Positions 10,423 through 19,532 of a stretch of 64,000 nucleotides of DNA are shown one piece after another. The position numbers were made by a program, and so were the translations under genes. The notes beneath the pieces are model-generated. The model worked only from the letters and a program-made list of their open reading frames with translations. It had not been told where the DNA came from and searched no databases. The first letter of the stretch is position 1. Each line of letters starts with the position of its first letter. Origin of the DNA: Roseibacterium beibuensis (lineage in GTDB: Bacteria > Pseudomonadota > Alphaproteobacteria > Rhodobacterales > Rhodobacteraceae); NCBI RefSeq assembly GCF_039542305.1, contig NZ_BAABHW010000006.1:1-64000 (forward strand), in the 5' to 3' direction.

Positions 10423-11333
10423 GTGCTGCGCCCTTTCAGCATCTGGAACGCCTTGCCAAAGGCATCTGCCGCGTCGGCGGGCACCACGATGGTTTGCGTG
10501 CCCTGCCCTTCGGCCATGCGGGTGATACCTTTCACCTGCTCCAGCGCGATGTTGTATTGCACGGCTTCCAACCCGCCCTTGGCGATGGCCTCGGCGACCA
10601 CGCCCGTGGCATAGGCCTCGGCATCCGCCTGCACGCGGCGGGCTTCGGCCTCCTGGCGGGCGGCGTAGAGGTCACCATCGGCCTGAAGCTCGACCGCGCG
10701 CTTCTGCCCCTCGGCCCGGGTCACGGCGGCCCGGCGTTCACGCTCGGCGTTCAGCTGTTGCAGCATCGCGTCGCGCGTCGCCTGGTCGAGGTTCACATCG
10801 AGGATCTCGGCCCGCGTCACCTCGATCCCCCAGTTGTCGACGGCATCCTCGACGCTGGTCTTGATCGTCGCGATCAGCGTGGAGCGGTTCGACTGCACCT
10901 CGTCCAGTTCCATCTTGCCGATCTCGGCCCGCACGATACCGGCCACGGTCGTCGCGATGGCGCCGTCCACGTCACGGATGCGGTAGACCGTCTTTTCAGG
11001 TTCGAGAATGCGGTAGAACACGCTGGTTTCCACCTGCACCAGCACGTTGTCCGCGGTAATCGCGTCCTGGCTGGCATTGGGCAACTGGCGTTCCAGGATC
11101 GAGACCTTGTGCGCCACCTTGTCCAGGAACGGCACGATGAAGTTGATCCCCGGCCCAAGCACGGCTTTCAGCCGGCCAAAGCGTTCCACCACGTGCTGCT
11201 CGGATTGCGGCACGATCCGGATCGCAAGGAACACGCAAAGAATGATGAAAAGGGCCAGCAGGAGAACCACGAGGTTCCCGCCTACGAGATCGGTAATCAT
11301 ATCAATATCCATATCGGTATCTTCCGGCTTCAT
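10419..11333 (-). CDS. SPFH/Band 7 (stomatin/QmcA-like) membrane protein
   Basis: 304 aa. An N-terminal transmembrane segment (about residues 17-40) is followed by an SPFH domain (QSEQHVVERFGRLKAVLGPGINF) and a helical, charged coiled-coil region (ERERRAAVTRAEGQKRA...). A C-terminal part contains GTQTIVVPADA. The architecture matches QmcA/YbbK stomatin homologues that oligomerise in the inner membrane. It is the first gene of an SPFH-nfeD pair. An alternative ATG at 11312 (MDIDMITD) has a GGAAG 8 bases upstream and may be the real start. Confidence 0.93.
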   Translation of the reverse strand: MKPEDTDMDIDMITDLVGGNLVVLLLALFIILCVFLAIRIVPQSEQHVVERFGRLKAVLGPGINFIVPFLDKVAHKVSILERQLPNASQDAITADNVLVQVETSVFYRILEPEKTVYRIRDVDGAIATTVAGIVRAEIGKMELDEVQSNRSTLIATIKTSVEDAVDNWGIEVTRAEILDVNLDQATRDAMLQQLNAERERRAAVTRAEGQKRAVELQADGDLYAARQEAEARRVQADAEAYATGVVAEAIAKGGLEAVQYNIALEQVKGITRMAEGQGTQTIVVPADAADAFGKAFQMLKGRST

Positions 11334-11417
11334 GCGGCGGAGAATGCCCCGAAGATACCGCCGGGCAAAGCGCTTTCACACGGGAAACGGGGGCGGGATT
11401 TCCCCACCCTCGCGCGT

Positions 11418-11747
11418 TCAGCGCGTGCCGCGCACAAGGCGTTGCGGACCGGGTCCGGGCAGGCGGGCGATCTCGCCCTCGACTTCCATGTTCAGCTTCA
11501 CCGTCGTGCAATGCCGCCCCAGCGCGCCCAGCCGCGCCAGTTCATCCCCTGACAGGCGGGATCGCACCGCGACCGTCAGTTCCGCGAAGGGCAGGCCATC
11601 GCCCCCCGCCCCTTCGACCGCGTGCAGGATGGCGCGGCGCACGGCCTTGTATTTCCAGGCGGGGATGTTGGTGACACCCTCCTTGCCCTCGGCGGGTGTG
11701 CGGCAGGCGATCATTTCTCGGTCCGGCATCATGGCCCCCGGTGTCAT
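11418..11747 (-). CDS. small conserved protein, DUF6958-like
   Basis: 109 aa, soluble, mixed alpha/beta, with landmarks PAWKYKAVRRAIL, LPFAELTVAVRSRL and TTVKLNMEVEGEIARLPG. The pattern resembles a small bacterial family I associate with DUF6958, whose function is unknown; its layout suggests a winged-helix-like fold. Two later ATG codons (including the one at 11732) are possible starts. It lies upstream of the stomatin gene on the same strand and is divergent from dinB. Confidence 0.6.
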   Translation of the reverse strand: MTPGAMMPDREMIACRTPAEGKEGVTNIPAWKYKAVRRAILHAVEGAGGDGLPFAELTVAVRSRLSGDELARLGALGRHCTTVKLNMEVEGEIARLPGPGPQRLVRGTR

Positions 11748-11831
11748 CGGTCAACCTATCATAGCCGATATTCGCAGCCCTCCGCATCTGCGCGCTTTCG
11801 GACCGGCGATCCAACGCCTATCTTTTAGGCC

Positions 11832-13085
11832 ATGCCCGCCCTGTGCCGCGATTGTCTGACCAGTTTCGAAACCGGCACCCGGTGTCCGGCCTGCCGCAGC
11901 CCGCGTGTCACGGCCCACCCGGAACTGTTCGACCTGTCCATCGCCCATATGGATTGCGACGCCTTCTACGCCTCGGTCGAGAAACGCGACAATCCCGAGC
12001 TGCGCGACAAGCCCGTCATCATCGGTGGCGGCAAGCGCGGCGTCGTCTCCACCGCCTGCTACATCGCGCGGATCAAGGGCGTGCGCTCGGCCATGCCGAT
12101 GTTCAAGGCGCTGAAACTCTGCCCCGAGGCGGTTGTCGTCAAAGGCAGGATGGAGGTCTATTCCGAGGTCAGCCGCCAGATCCGCCAGATGATGGAGGAC
12201 ATGACCCCCGCCATCGAACCCCTGTCGCTGGACGAGGCGTTTCTCGACCTGACCGGCACCCAGCGGCTGCATGGCCAGCCGCCCGCCGTCATGCTGGCCC
12301 GCCTCGTCAAACGCATGCAGGCTGAGCTTGGCATCACCGGGTCCATCGGGCTCAGCCACAACAAGTTTCTCGCCAAGATGGCCTCGGACCTCGACAAGCC
12401 GCGCGGGTTTTCCTTGATCGGCAAGGCCGAAACCCTCGACTTCCTCGAAGCGCGACCCGTCGGCGTGATCTGGGGCCTGGGCGATGCGGGTCAGCGCGCG
12501 CTGGCCGATGCGGGCATCCGCACCATCGCAGATTTGCGCCGCTGGGAGCGTGACGCGCTGGCAGACCGCTTCGGCTCTCAGGGGCTGCGCCTCTACGATC
12601 TTGCCCGCGGCATCGACCACCGGCGCGTGGCCCGCGACCGCGCCGTCAAAAGCATCTCGAACGAGACGACCTTTTCCGATGACATCGCCGATGTCAGCCT
12701 GCTGGATGGCCATATCTGGCGCCTGTCGGAAAAGCTGTCGGACCGCGCCAAGGCCAAGGGGCTGGCGGGGCGCACCGTCACGCTCAAGCTCAAGCGCAAC
12801 GATTTCCGCCTCCTGACCCGCCGCGTGACCCTGCCCGACGGCACCCAGACCGCCGACCGGATCTATCGCACCGCGCGCGGCCTGTTCGACCGCATGGAGC
12901 ACCCCAAGCCCTACCGCCTGATCGGCGTCGGCATCTCGGACCTGTTGCCAGCCGCCGAAGCCGACCGCGAAGGCGACCTGCTCGACCCGCAAGAGGCCGC
13001 GCGGATCGCCGCCGAACAGGCCACCGACAAGATCCGTGCCAAGTTCGGGGCCGAGGCGATTCTGAAGGGCCGCGCGCTGCGCTAG
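11832..13085 (+). CDS. dinB: DNA polymerase IV (Y-family) with N-terminal zinc ribbon
   Basis: 417 aa. A Cys4 zinc-ribbon-like head (CRDC at residues 5-8, CPAC near 18-21) precedes the Y-family palm. Metal-binding acidic residues lie in HMDCDAFYASVEKRD and SLDEAFLD. The helix-hairpin-helix thumb and little finger domain (RRVTLPDGTQTADRIY) follow. It performs error-prone translesion synthesis. The ribosome site is weak. An N-terminal ribbon is also seen in other alphaproteobacterial Pol IV copies. LexA control is possible, but I found no clear LexA box upstream. Confidence 0.95.
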   Translation: MPALCRDCLTSFETGTRCPACRSPRVTAHPELFDLSIAHMDCDAFYASVEKRDNPELRDKPVIIGGGKRGVVSTACYIARIKGVRSAMPMFKALKLCPEAVVVKGRMEVYSEVSRQIRQMMEDMTPAIEPLSLDEAFLDLTGTQRLHGQPPAVMLARLVKRMQAELGITGSIGLSHNKFLAKMASDLDKPRGFSLIGKAETLDFLEARPVGVIWGLGDAGQRALADAGIRTIADLRRWERDALADRFGSQGLRLYDLARGIDHRRVARDRAVKSISNETTFSDDIADVSLLDGHIWRLSEKLSDRAKAKGLAGRTVTLKLKRNDFRLLTRRVTLPDGTQTADRIYRTARGLFDRMEHPKPYRLIGVGISDLLPAAEADREGDLLDPQEAARIAAEQATDKIRAKFGAEAILKGRALR

Positions 13086-13097
13086 GTCAGGGCAAGA

Positions 13098-13955
13098 TCA
13101 TTCCGCGGCAAGCGGCAGGCTGAGGCCCTCGTTGCCGATCACGCGCGACAGCACCTCGGTGACGATCTGCTTCACCGCATCGAAATTTCCGTTCGGGCGG
13201 ATCATCTGCTCGTTCATGTAAAGCGACCGGTCGATCTCGATCTGAACCGCATGCCAGTTGCGCGACGGGCGGCCATAACGCTGCGCGACATAGGCCCCGG
13301 CAAAAGGCGCATTGCGGCTGACAACCAGCCCCGCGTCGAAAAAGCCCGCTTCCAGCGCATCGACGATATCGGCCCGCGCCGAGGCGCCGAACCGATCCCC
13401 CAGCACGACCTCGGGCCGCCGATGGCCGGGCCGCGCAAGGCTGTCCAGCGCCTCATGCGGCATCGAGTGGAAATCGAGCACCACGGCCTCGCCAAACTGC
13501 GCATGGGTCGTGCGCATCAAGCCGTCGAGGCAATCGTGATAGGGCTGCCAGATCGTGTTCAGCCGCATCTCGGCCTCGGCCAGCCGCAGTTTGCCGCGAT
13601 AGATCGCCCGACCGTTGGCGACGACTCGCGGGATCACGCCCAGGCCGGAATTGATCCGCGGCGTTGTCACGACGCGCGTCACGCCGTCGATCACCGCGGG
13701 GTCCAGCTCGTCGCGGCTGCGGTTGAGGTCCAGGTAGGCGCGCGGGTATTCCGCCAGCAGCAAAGGCGCCCCCAGCCGCGGCGCCTCGCAGACGAGATCG
13801 TCCATGAACGCATCTTCCGAGGACCGGATCGTACGCTGATCCAGCATGCTGGCCTGCAAGAATGCCTTGGGATAATGCCGACCCGAATGCGGCGAGGCCA
13901 CGATCACCGGGGTCGCCGCCTCGTCGGGCTGGATCAGGCGGAAGGGCGGGTGCAT
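13098..13955 (-). CDS. N-formylglutamate amidohydrolase-family protein
   Basis: 285 aa starting at the ATG at 13955 (MHPPFRLIQPDE), which has GAGGAG upstream; the longer frame to 14060 is poor. The FGase family signature ASPHSGRHYP is near residue 18, with SEDAFMDDLV and DFHSMPHEA further on. These supply the probable zinc ligands. The family hydrolyses N-formyl-L-glutamate in histidine degradation, but many members stand alone, as here, with no hut genes nearby. Exact substrate unknown. Confidence 0.88.
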   Translation of the reverse strand: MHPPFRLIQPDEAATPVIVASPHSGRHYPKAFLQASMLDQRTIRSSEDAFMDDLVCEAPRLGAPLLLAEYPRAYLDLNRSRDELDPAVIDGVTRVVTTPRINSGLGVIPRVVANGRAIYRGKLRLAEAEMRLNTIWQPYHDCLDGLMRTTHAQFGEAVVLDFHSMPHEALDSLARPGHRRPEVVLGDRFGASARADIVDALEAGFFDAGLVVSRNAPFAGAYVAQRYGRPSRNWHAVQIEIDRSLYMNEQMIRPNGNFDAVKQIVTEVLSRVIGNEGLSLPLAAE

Positions 13956-14125
13956 CCGGTCTCCTCGGGGGCTTTTCTCCGTTAATATATAGCGGGGATT
14001 TTTAGGATGCCAAAAGCCCTTGAACCCCGTTTCGACTCCTTTTATAGACCGCTCACCCACGCGGCGCGACGCGGCATGGGGCGCAGGCGTTTTCGCCTTG
14101 CCCCGGTCCAGACGCCAAGGGTTAC

Positions 14126-14200
<75 letters not shown>

Positions 14201-14294
14201 CCCCCGCGCTCCGAAAGGTCGCGGGTTCGCCGGTCCCTCCAAGGGACCAAAGATTTCAAGGCGCATCGCCGCGCCGCGACGAAGGAGAAGACCG

Positions 14295-14420
14295 ATGAAG
14301 GTCAAGAACTCGCTCCGCTCGCTCAAGCAGCGCCATCGCGATTGCCGCGTCGTGCGCCGCAAGGGCCGGGTCTACGTGATCAACAAGACCCAGCGCCGGT
14401 TCAAGGCCCGCCAGGGCTGA
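14295..14420 (+). CDS. rpmJ: 50S ribosomal protein L36, zinc-free type
   Basis: 41 aa, very basic (MKVKNSLRSLKQRHRDC... ending RFKARQG). It has a single Cys and lacks the Cys/His set of zinc-binding L36, so it is the C-minus form common in alphaproteobacteria. AGGAGAAG lies upstream of the ATG. It follows tRNA-Val by 94 bases and is closed by a strong terminator. Confidence 0.95.
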   Translation: MKVKNSLRSLKQRHRDCRVVRRKGRVYVINKTQRRFKARQG

Positions 14421-14440
14421 GATCGCGCAAGCGACTTGCG

Positions 14441-14470
14441 AAAAGGGCCGCCCGGTTGGGCGGCCTTTCT
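14441..14470. terminator. terminator between rpmJ and the caspase-like gene
   Basis: AAGGGCCGCCC-GGTT-GGGCGGCCTTT forms a perfect GC-rich stem with flanking A and T runs. It can serve rpmJ on the plus strand and the converging gene on the minus strand. Confidence 0.88.
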
Positions 14471-14491
14471 CGTTTCGGGGGGACGCGCGCC

Positions 14492-16150
14492 TTAGCGCAG
14501 GATGCCACCGATGGACTCCGCCAGAAGGCGCACCACCAGCACCTGGTCCAGGTAGCCCGTCACCGGAAAGCCCCGCGCCTGCTGGTAGCGGCGGATCGCC
14601 CGCCGCGTATCGGCGTCGAACCGGCCATCCACCCGGCCGGGGTTGAAGCCAAGCCGGTCCAGCCGCTGTTCGATCAACGACCGCGTGATCGGTTGCAGGT
14701 TCAGCGCCGCTTCCTGCGCTTCCAGCCGCGCGCGCTCCTCGGGGGTCAGGCCCGATTGCAGCGCCTCGATCCGCGCCCGCGCGTCATCGGCATGGGTCCC
14801 GTTCGGGTAATCGTCGAGATAGGCGCGGTATGAGGCAACCGTGTTGGTCTGCCGCGCGGCCTGCCATGCCGCCCCTTCGCGCGCGGCCAGGATATCGGCC
14901 AGGCGCGCTTCGGCGACATCTGCGAACAACCCGTCGGGATAGCGGTCGAGGTAGTCGCGCAGCCCCTGCTCGGTCTGGCCCTGCCCCGTCGCCTGCCAAT
15001 AGGCGCGGTCGGCACGCGCCTCGGCCTCGCGGCGCAGGCGCTCTTCTTCCTCGATCTCGGCCTGACGCACGCGTCCCTGTTCGCTCAGCGCGGCCAGTTG
15101 CGGGGCGTTCAGGTAGCCCGTGACGGCCACGCCTTGCGCGACCTGCCACGACCGGATCGCCGTGCGCGTGCCGTTGCCGAAAATCCCGTCGATCCCGCGC
15201 GTGTCATAGCCGAGGATTGTAAGGTAACGCTGCACCTGCCGCCGCGCGTTGCGGTCGAGGTTCAGGGCGTCTTCATTCGCCTGCGCCACCTCTTCCGGCG
15301 TGGGTTGCGGCGCAGCGGCCCGTTCCCGTGCGATCGCGGCAAAAGCGCCTTGCGGGTAGCGTTGCAGATAGGCGTTGTAAGCCGCGGGCGTGTTCAACTC
15401 CTCTGCGGCCTCCCACAGGGCCAGTTCCTCGGCGCTCGGCCCGGACGGGGGCTGCGGGGCCGGCGGGGCCGGTTGCGGGGCCGGTTGCGGGGCCGTGGCC
15501 TCGGCGGTGAAGGGAAGGGCCGGCGAGACGAACCCGCTGACCGTCAGGGACGATGTGCGCTCCAGGACCGCCGAAAGGTCGGTGCCCGGCGTCAGAAGCG
15601 GGCCGCGCACCAGGGCCGACAGGTCGCGCGTCGGCCCGGAGATCACGGTCACACCCTGCGGCGGGTCCACCGGTCCCAGCCCCTGTTCCAATCCGCGCCC
15701 AAGGATGAATTGCCGGTTCTCGACGCCCAGCAGGACCATCGCGCGCCCCGGCGCGCTGGCCGCAACCTCGGCCATGACCGAGACCGGAAGGCCCTGGCCG
15801 GAGATCCCGGCCAGATCGGGCCGGTTCGCATCCGTGCCCGTCAGCCAGCTTTCGCCTCCGCCGCTGCTGCGCACGAAATGCCCGACGGCGGCGATCAGGA
15901 CACGCGCGTCCTCATCGGCATCCAGCAATTCGGACAACCCCTGCCGCAATGCGCCCGCATCGCCGTTTTCCACGACGATCACGTCGAAGCCTGCGGCTTG
16001 CAAGTCGTCTTCCAACCGCAGGAAATCGCGCGTGGTCCGAAGGTTCTGGGCCTCCGCGTAGCGCGCATTGGCAAGGATCAGGGCCGTATCGGCAAAGGCC
16101 GGAACCGGCAGGGCAATGGACAGGGCAAGAAGAATGGATCGCGCGCGCAT
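14492..16150 (-). CDS. exported caspase-like protein lacking its catalytic Cys, with two peptidoglycan-binding domains
   Basis: 552 aa from the ATG at 16150 (MRARSILLALS; GGAGG 9 bases upstream). A signal peptide ends at PAFAD. It is followed by a caspase/metacaspase-like domain (TALILANARYAEAQNL; EDDLQAAGFDVIVV). The catalytic His equivalent is kept in AAVGHFVRSSGG, but where active members have D-A-C-R this protein has VLLGVENRQ with no Cys. A Pro/Gln linker (APQPAPQPAPP) leads to two peptidoglycan-binding-1 repeats (YLTILGYDTRGIDGIFG and RLDRLGFNPGRVDGRF), separated by Glu/Arg-rich repeat-like helices. It is probably a periplasmic pseudo-protease scaffold. Confidence 0.85.
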   Translation of the reverse strand: MRARSILLALSIALPVPAFADTALILANARYAEAQNLRTTRDFLRLEDDLQAAGFDVIVVENGDAGALRQGLSELLDADEDARVLIAAVGHFVRSSGGGESWLTGTDANRPDLAGISGQGLPVSVMAEVAASAPGRAMVLLGVENRQFILGRGLEQGLGPVDPPQGVTVISGPTRDLSALVRGPLLTPGTDLSAVLERTSSLTVSGFVSPALPFTAEATAPQPAPQPAPPAPQPPSGPSAEELALWEAAEELNTPAAYNAYLQRYPQGAFAAIARERAAAPQPTPEEVAQANEDALNLDRNARRQVQRYLTILGYDTRGIDGIFGNGTRTAIRSWQVAQGVAVTGYLNAPQLAALSEQGRVRQAEIEEEERLRREAEARADRAYWQATGQGQTEQGLRDYLDRYPDGLFADVAEARLADILAAREGAAWQAARQTNTVASYRAYLDDYPNGTHADDARARIEALQSGLTPEERARLEAQEAALNLQPITRSLIEQRLDRLGFNPGRVDGRFDADTRRAIRRYQQARGFPVTGYLDQVLVVRLLAESIGGILR

Positions 16151-16252
16151 GGACGGGCACCTCCGCATTTGGGGAATCATCTCCCCCAGCTAGCATCACC
16201 CGCCCATGTTAACCGATGACAGCGCCCTGCCAGCGGATATCAATCCACCCGA

Positions 16253-17506
16253 TCAGTCGTAGCTGCGCTGATCGTCGATCACCTTGCCATCATTGGGCAG
16301 GGTTCCGGGCGCCACGACCTCGATCTTGGCCTTCAGTTTCAGGCAGGACACAACGCTGTCGCCATAGGCGCCCGCATCGCCCCCCTCGGCCTCGACCTGC
16401 ACGGTCATCGCGTCCATCTCGCCCTCGCGCGTCGCGATCACGCGGGCGCGCTTGACCTCGGGATGGCGGGCCACGAATTCCGCCACCTGCTCGGGGCGCA
16501 CGAACATGCCCTTGATCTTGGTGGTCTGGTCCGCGCGGCCCATCCAGCCCTTGATCCGCATGTTGGTCCGGCCACAGGGGCTTTCGCCCGGCAGAACGGC
16601 CGACATGTCGCCCGTCGCAAAACGGATCAACGGGTAGTCGGGGTTCAGCGTGGTCACGACAACCTCGCCCACCTCGCCCTCCGCCACCGGATCGCCCGTG
16701 CCGGGGCGCACGATCTCGACGATCACGCCCTCGTCCACGATCATCCCCTCGGGCGGGTTCGCGGGAAAATCGGGCGCGGGGGTTTCGTAGGCGATATTGC
16801 CAAGATCCGCCGTGGCGTAATTCTGCAGGCAGCGGATGCCGCGATCCGCGTATTCCTGCCGCAAGCTGGGAAACAGCGCCCCACCCCCGACCGTCGCCTT
16901 GGTAAACCCGAGGGCGACACCCATTTCCTCGGCCTTGTCGAGGATCACCTTCAGGTAATCCGGCGTCCCGGCATAGGCGGTCGAGCCGACATCCGCCGCC
17001 GCGCGCACCTGCAACTCGGTCTGCCCGACACCTGCGGGCACCACCGCGGCCCCCACGGCCCGCGCCCCGGACTCGAAGATCATCCCCGCGGGCGTCAGGT
17101 GATAGCCGAAACAGTTCTGCACGATATCGCCAGCGCCCACGCCCGCCGCATGCAGGAACCGCCCGATGCGCCACCAGTCATGGCTGACGTCGCCGGGCTC
17201 GTAGATCGGCCCGGGCGACTGGAAGATATGGGCGAACCCGCTGGCCGGTTTCACCGTGAACCCGCCAAAGGGCGTATGCCCCGCCTGCGCCTTGCCCAGC
17301 TCCGATTTCCGCAACACCGGCAACCTCGCCAGCGCGCCGCGATCGACCACCGCCGCAGGATCGACCTCTGCAAGGCTCTCGCCATAGCCGGGCAGGGATT
17401 TCGCACGCGCCACCTGCTCGGGCAGACGCTGCGCGATGTCGGCGGTACGCTCGTCGGCGGTGCGCGTTTCCAACGCGTCGAAGAACTGGCTCACGTCATC
17501 CCTCAT
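16253..17506 (-). CDS. phenylacetate-CoA ligase (PaaK)-family enzyme
   Basis: 417 aa from the ATG at 17506 (MRDDVSQFFDAL; AAGGGAG upstream). It belongs to the adenylate-forming superfamily and activates an aromatic or other carboxylic acid to its CoA thioester through an acyl-AMP. Seen: the AMP-binding segment (AYAGTPDYLKVIL), the conserved YATADLGNIAYE region near residue 230, IRFATGDMSAVL, and the C-terminal domain start RIKGWMGRADQTTKIKGMFV. No other phenylacetate catabolic genes lie nearby. Its place beside a LIV-type ABC importer and a second CoA ligase suggests that it activates the imported acid. Confidence 0.9.
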   Translation of the reverse strand: MRDDVSQFFDALETRTADERTADIAQRLPEQVARAKSLPGYGESLAEVDPAAVVDRGALARLPVLRKSELGKAQAGHTPFGGFTVKPASGFAHIFQSPGPIYEPGDVSHDWWRIGRFLHAAGVGAGDIVQNCFGYHLTPAGMIFESGARAVGAAVVPAGVGQTELQVRAAADVGSTAYAGTPDYLKVILDKAEEMGVALGFTKATVGGGALFPSLRQEYADRGIRCLQNYATADLGNIAYETPAPDFPANPPEGMIVDEGVIVEIVRPGTGDPVAEGEVGEVVVTTLNPDYPLIRFATGDMSAVLPGESPCGRTNMRIKGWMGRADQTTKIKGMFVRPEQVAEFVARHPEVKRARVIATREGEMDAMTVQVEAEGGDAGAYGDSVVSCLKLKAKIEVVAPGTLPNDGKVIDDQRSYD

Positions 17507-17645
17507 CGAATCATACTCCCTTGGGACGCGCGACAGCCTGCCGAATTGATCGGCGGCGCCCCATCCCGTACGCAGGTTCCCGGAAAAAAGATGGTTCACG
17601 ATTGACCCGTGGCAGGCAGCGGGCCGGAAAAGACGAAGAAAGGGC

Positions 17646-18575
17646 ATGCCCTTGAGCGACACAGCCACGCCGACGCAGGTCACCGACGCCGAGATCGACC
17701 GCCGCATCATCTTCCACGACGATCTGCAGATCATCGAGTTTGACCTGACCGGGTTCAACTTCGACGGCTCGGCCATCACCAACCGCTTCTACGACCGGGT
17801 CGAGGACCGCATCGCCGCAAGCGGCGAAGCGTTGTGGTTCTTCCTCGTCAACCTGTCCGACACCCGCATCGACCACGATGCATGGTTTTCCTATTCGCGG
17901 CGCGGCAAGGCGCTCAACCTCGCCCATTCCATGGGTTCCACCCGGTTTGATCCGTCCGAGGTCACGCGCCGCCAGATCGCCTTTGCCGCCGATACCGAGG
18001 CCTTCGACCCCAACCTCTTCACCAACCGCGAAGACGCGCTTGCCCGGCTGAAAAGCCTGCCCCGCAAGCGGCGCAAATTCATCAGCCACGATCCCAGCTA
18101 CACCCGCGACGACTTCGTCAAACGGCTGTCCTTCGACGCGGCGACCGAGATCATGGAGGTCGACCTTTCCGGGTTCGTCTTCTACCACAGCCGCGACGTC
18201 GACGATTTCTACGACTACGTCGCCGAGGAACGCGCCGCGACCGGGCGCAAGTGGTTCTTCCTGATCAACATGAACGGCTGCGAGATCCACCCGGCGGCCT
18301 GGGTCCGCTACGCCCATCGTGGCAAGCAGCTCAATATCGACGGGTCGCTCGGCACCGTGCGCTACGCCACCGGCTCGGAAACCGAGGAAACGATCCGCAT
18401 GTGTGCCGAAAGCCAGGGCTTCCGCCCCAATGTCCGCAACACGCGGGACGAGGCGCTCGCCCGGCTCGACGAGATCAAGGCCGAAGCCGCGACCGCACAG
18501 GTCCCGCCCCCGCCTCGCCGGCATGTCGAGCGACGCCGCGCCCATCAGCTCAGCCAGCGCTTGCGGCGGCGGTAG
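17646..18575 (+). CDS. unknown protein made of two tandem copies of a ~120-aa domain
   Basis: 309 aa, soluble. The two halves align. Repeat 1 (about residues 17-140) has EFDLTGFNFDGS, FYDRVEDRIAASG, WFFLVNLSDTRIDHDAW, GKALNL and DALARL. Repeat 2 (about 150-285) has EVDLSGFVFYHS, FYDYVAEERAATG, WFFLINMNGCEIHPAAW, GKQLNI and EALARL. The alternating strand/helix pattern is reminiscent of STAS- or SpoIIAA-like folds, but I cannot name the family. The last residues are basic. It is divergent from the PaaK-type gene, and its 3' end overlaps livF by 31 bases in convergent orientation. Confidence 0.78.
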   Translation: MPLSDTATPTQVTDAEIDRRIIFHDDLQIIEFDLTGFNFDGSAITNRFYDRVEDRIAASGEALWFFLVNLSDTRIDHDAWFSYSRRGKALNLAHSMGSTRFDPSEVTRRQIAFAADTEAFDPNLFTNREDALARLKSLPRKRRKFISHDPSYTRDDFVKRLSFDAATEIMEVDLSGFVFYHSRDVDDFYDYVAEERAATGRKWFFLINMNGCEIHPAAWVRYAHRGKQLNIDGSLGTVRYATGSETEETIRMCAESQGFRPNVRNTRDEALARLDEIKAEAATAQVPPPPRRHVERRRAHQLSQRLRRR

Positions 18576-19405
18576 CTGCGCACGTCGCGGAAGCTTTTGC
18601 GGCCCTCGTCGCTCATGCCGAGGTAGAATTCCTTCACATCCGGGTTCTCGCGCAGGCTCTGCGCCGGACCGTCCATGACGACGCGGCCCGATTCCAGGAT
18701 GTAGCCGTAATGCGCAAAGCGCAGCGCCACGTTCGTGTTCTGCTCGGCCAGCAGGAAGGTCACGCCCTGCTCCTCGTTCAGCCGCTTCACGATGTCGAAG
18801 ATCTGTTCCACCAGCTGCGGCGCGAGGCCCATCGACGGCTCGTCCAGCAAGATCGTCTCGGGCCGGCTCATCAGCGCGCGCCCGATGGCGCACATCTGCT
18901 GCTCCCCGCCCGAGGTATAGCCTGCCTGGCTGGTGCGGCGCTGTTTCAGCCGCGGGAAATACTCGTAGACCATGTCGAGATCGGCCGCGACCGCACCGCG
19001 CCCGTCCTTGCGGGTATAGGCGCCGGTCAGCAGGTTTTCCTCGATGGTCAGGTGTTCGAAACAATGGCGGCCTTCCATCACCTGGATCACGCCGCGATCC
19101 ACCAGGTCCGAGGGCGACAGGTTCGCAACGCCCTCGCCGCGATACTTGATATTGCCCTTCGTCACCTCGCCGCGTTCGGAATGCAGCAGGTTCGAGATCG
19201 CCTTGAGCGTGGTGGTCTTGCCCGCCCCGTTCCCGCCCAGAAGCGCGGTGATGCCCCCTTTCGGCACCTTGAGGCTCACGCCTTTCAGCACGAGGATCAC
19301 GTGATTGTAGATCACCTCGATATTGTTGACTTCCAGCAGGTCCTCGGCCCCGGCCAGTTCGGGCGCGTGCCCGTCGCCATGCACTTCTGTCGGCTGATCC
19401 AGCAT
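18545..19405 (-). CDS. livF: LIV/HAAT-type ABC importer ATPase (LivF-like)
   Basis: 286 aa. Walker A LGGNGAGKTT, signature TSGGEQQMCAIGRAL, Walker B ILLDEPSMGL, and the LivF-type switch LLAEQNTN. The N-terminal 22 residues are extra, and the C-terminus is long and basic (RKSFRDVRSYRRRKRWLS). With LivG it powers uptake through LivH/LivM. It is 127 bases downstream of the binding-protein gene on the same strand. The symbol reflects family only; the substrate may not be a branched-chain amino acid given the CoA ligases in the locus. Confidence 0.93.
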   Translation of the reverse strand: MLDQPTEVHGDGHAPELAGAEDLLEVNNIEVIYNHVILVLKGVSLKVPKGGITALLGGNGAGKTTTLKAISNLLHSERGEVTKGNIKYRGEGVANLSPSDLVDRGVIQVMEGRHCFEHLTIEENLLTGAYTRKDGRGAVAADLDMVYEYFPRLKQRRTSQAGYTSGGEQQMCAIGRALMSRPETILLDEPSMGLAPQLVEQIFDIVKRLNEEQGVTFLLAEQNTNVALRFAHYGYILESGRVVMDGPAQSLRENPDVKEFYLGMSDEGRKSFRDVRSYRRRKRWLS

Positions 19406-19532
19406 CTCGGCAATCCTCGGTTTAGGGTCACGTCGCCCGCGCCGCCCTGCGCGCTGCCACGTCGTCGTCTTCCGTCGTCGAATTGGTGGTCCGGCGGCAG
19501 CGGCCCGCGCCGCCGCCGGAGGTCTTGTCAGA

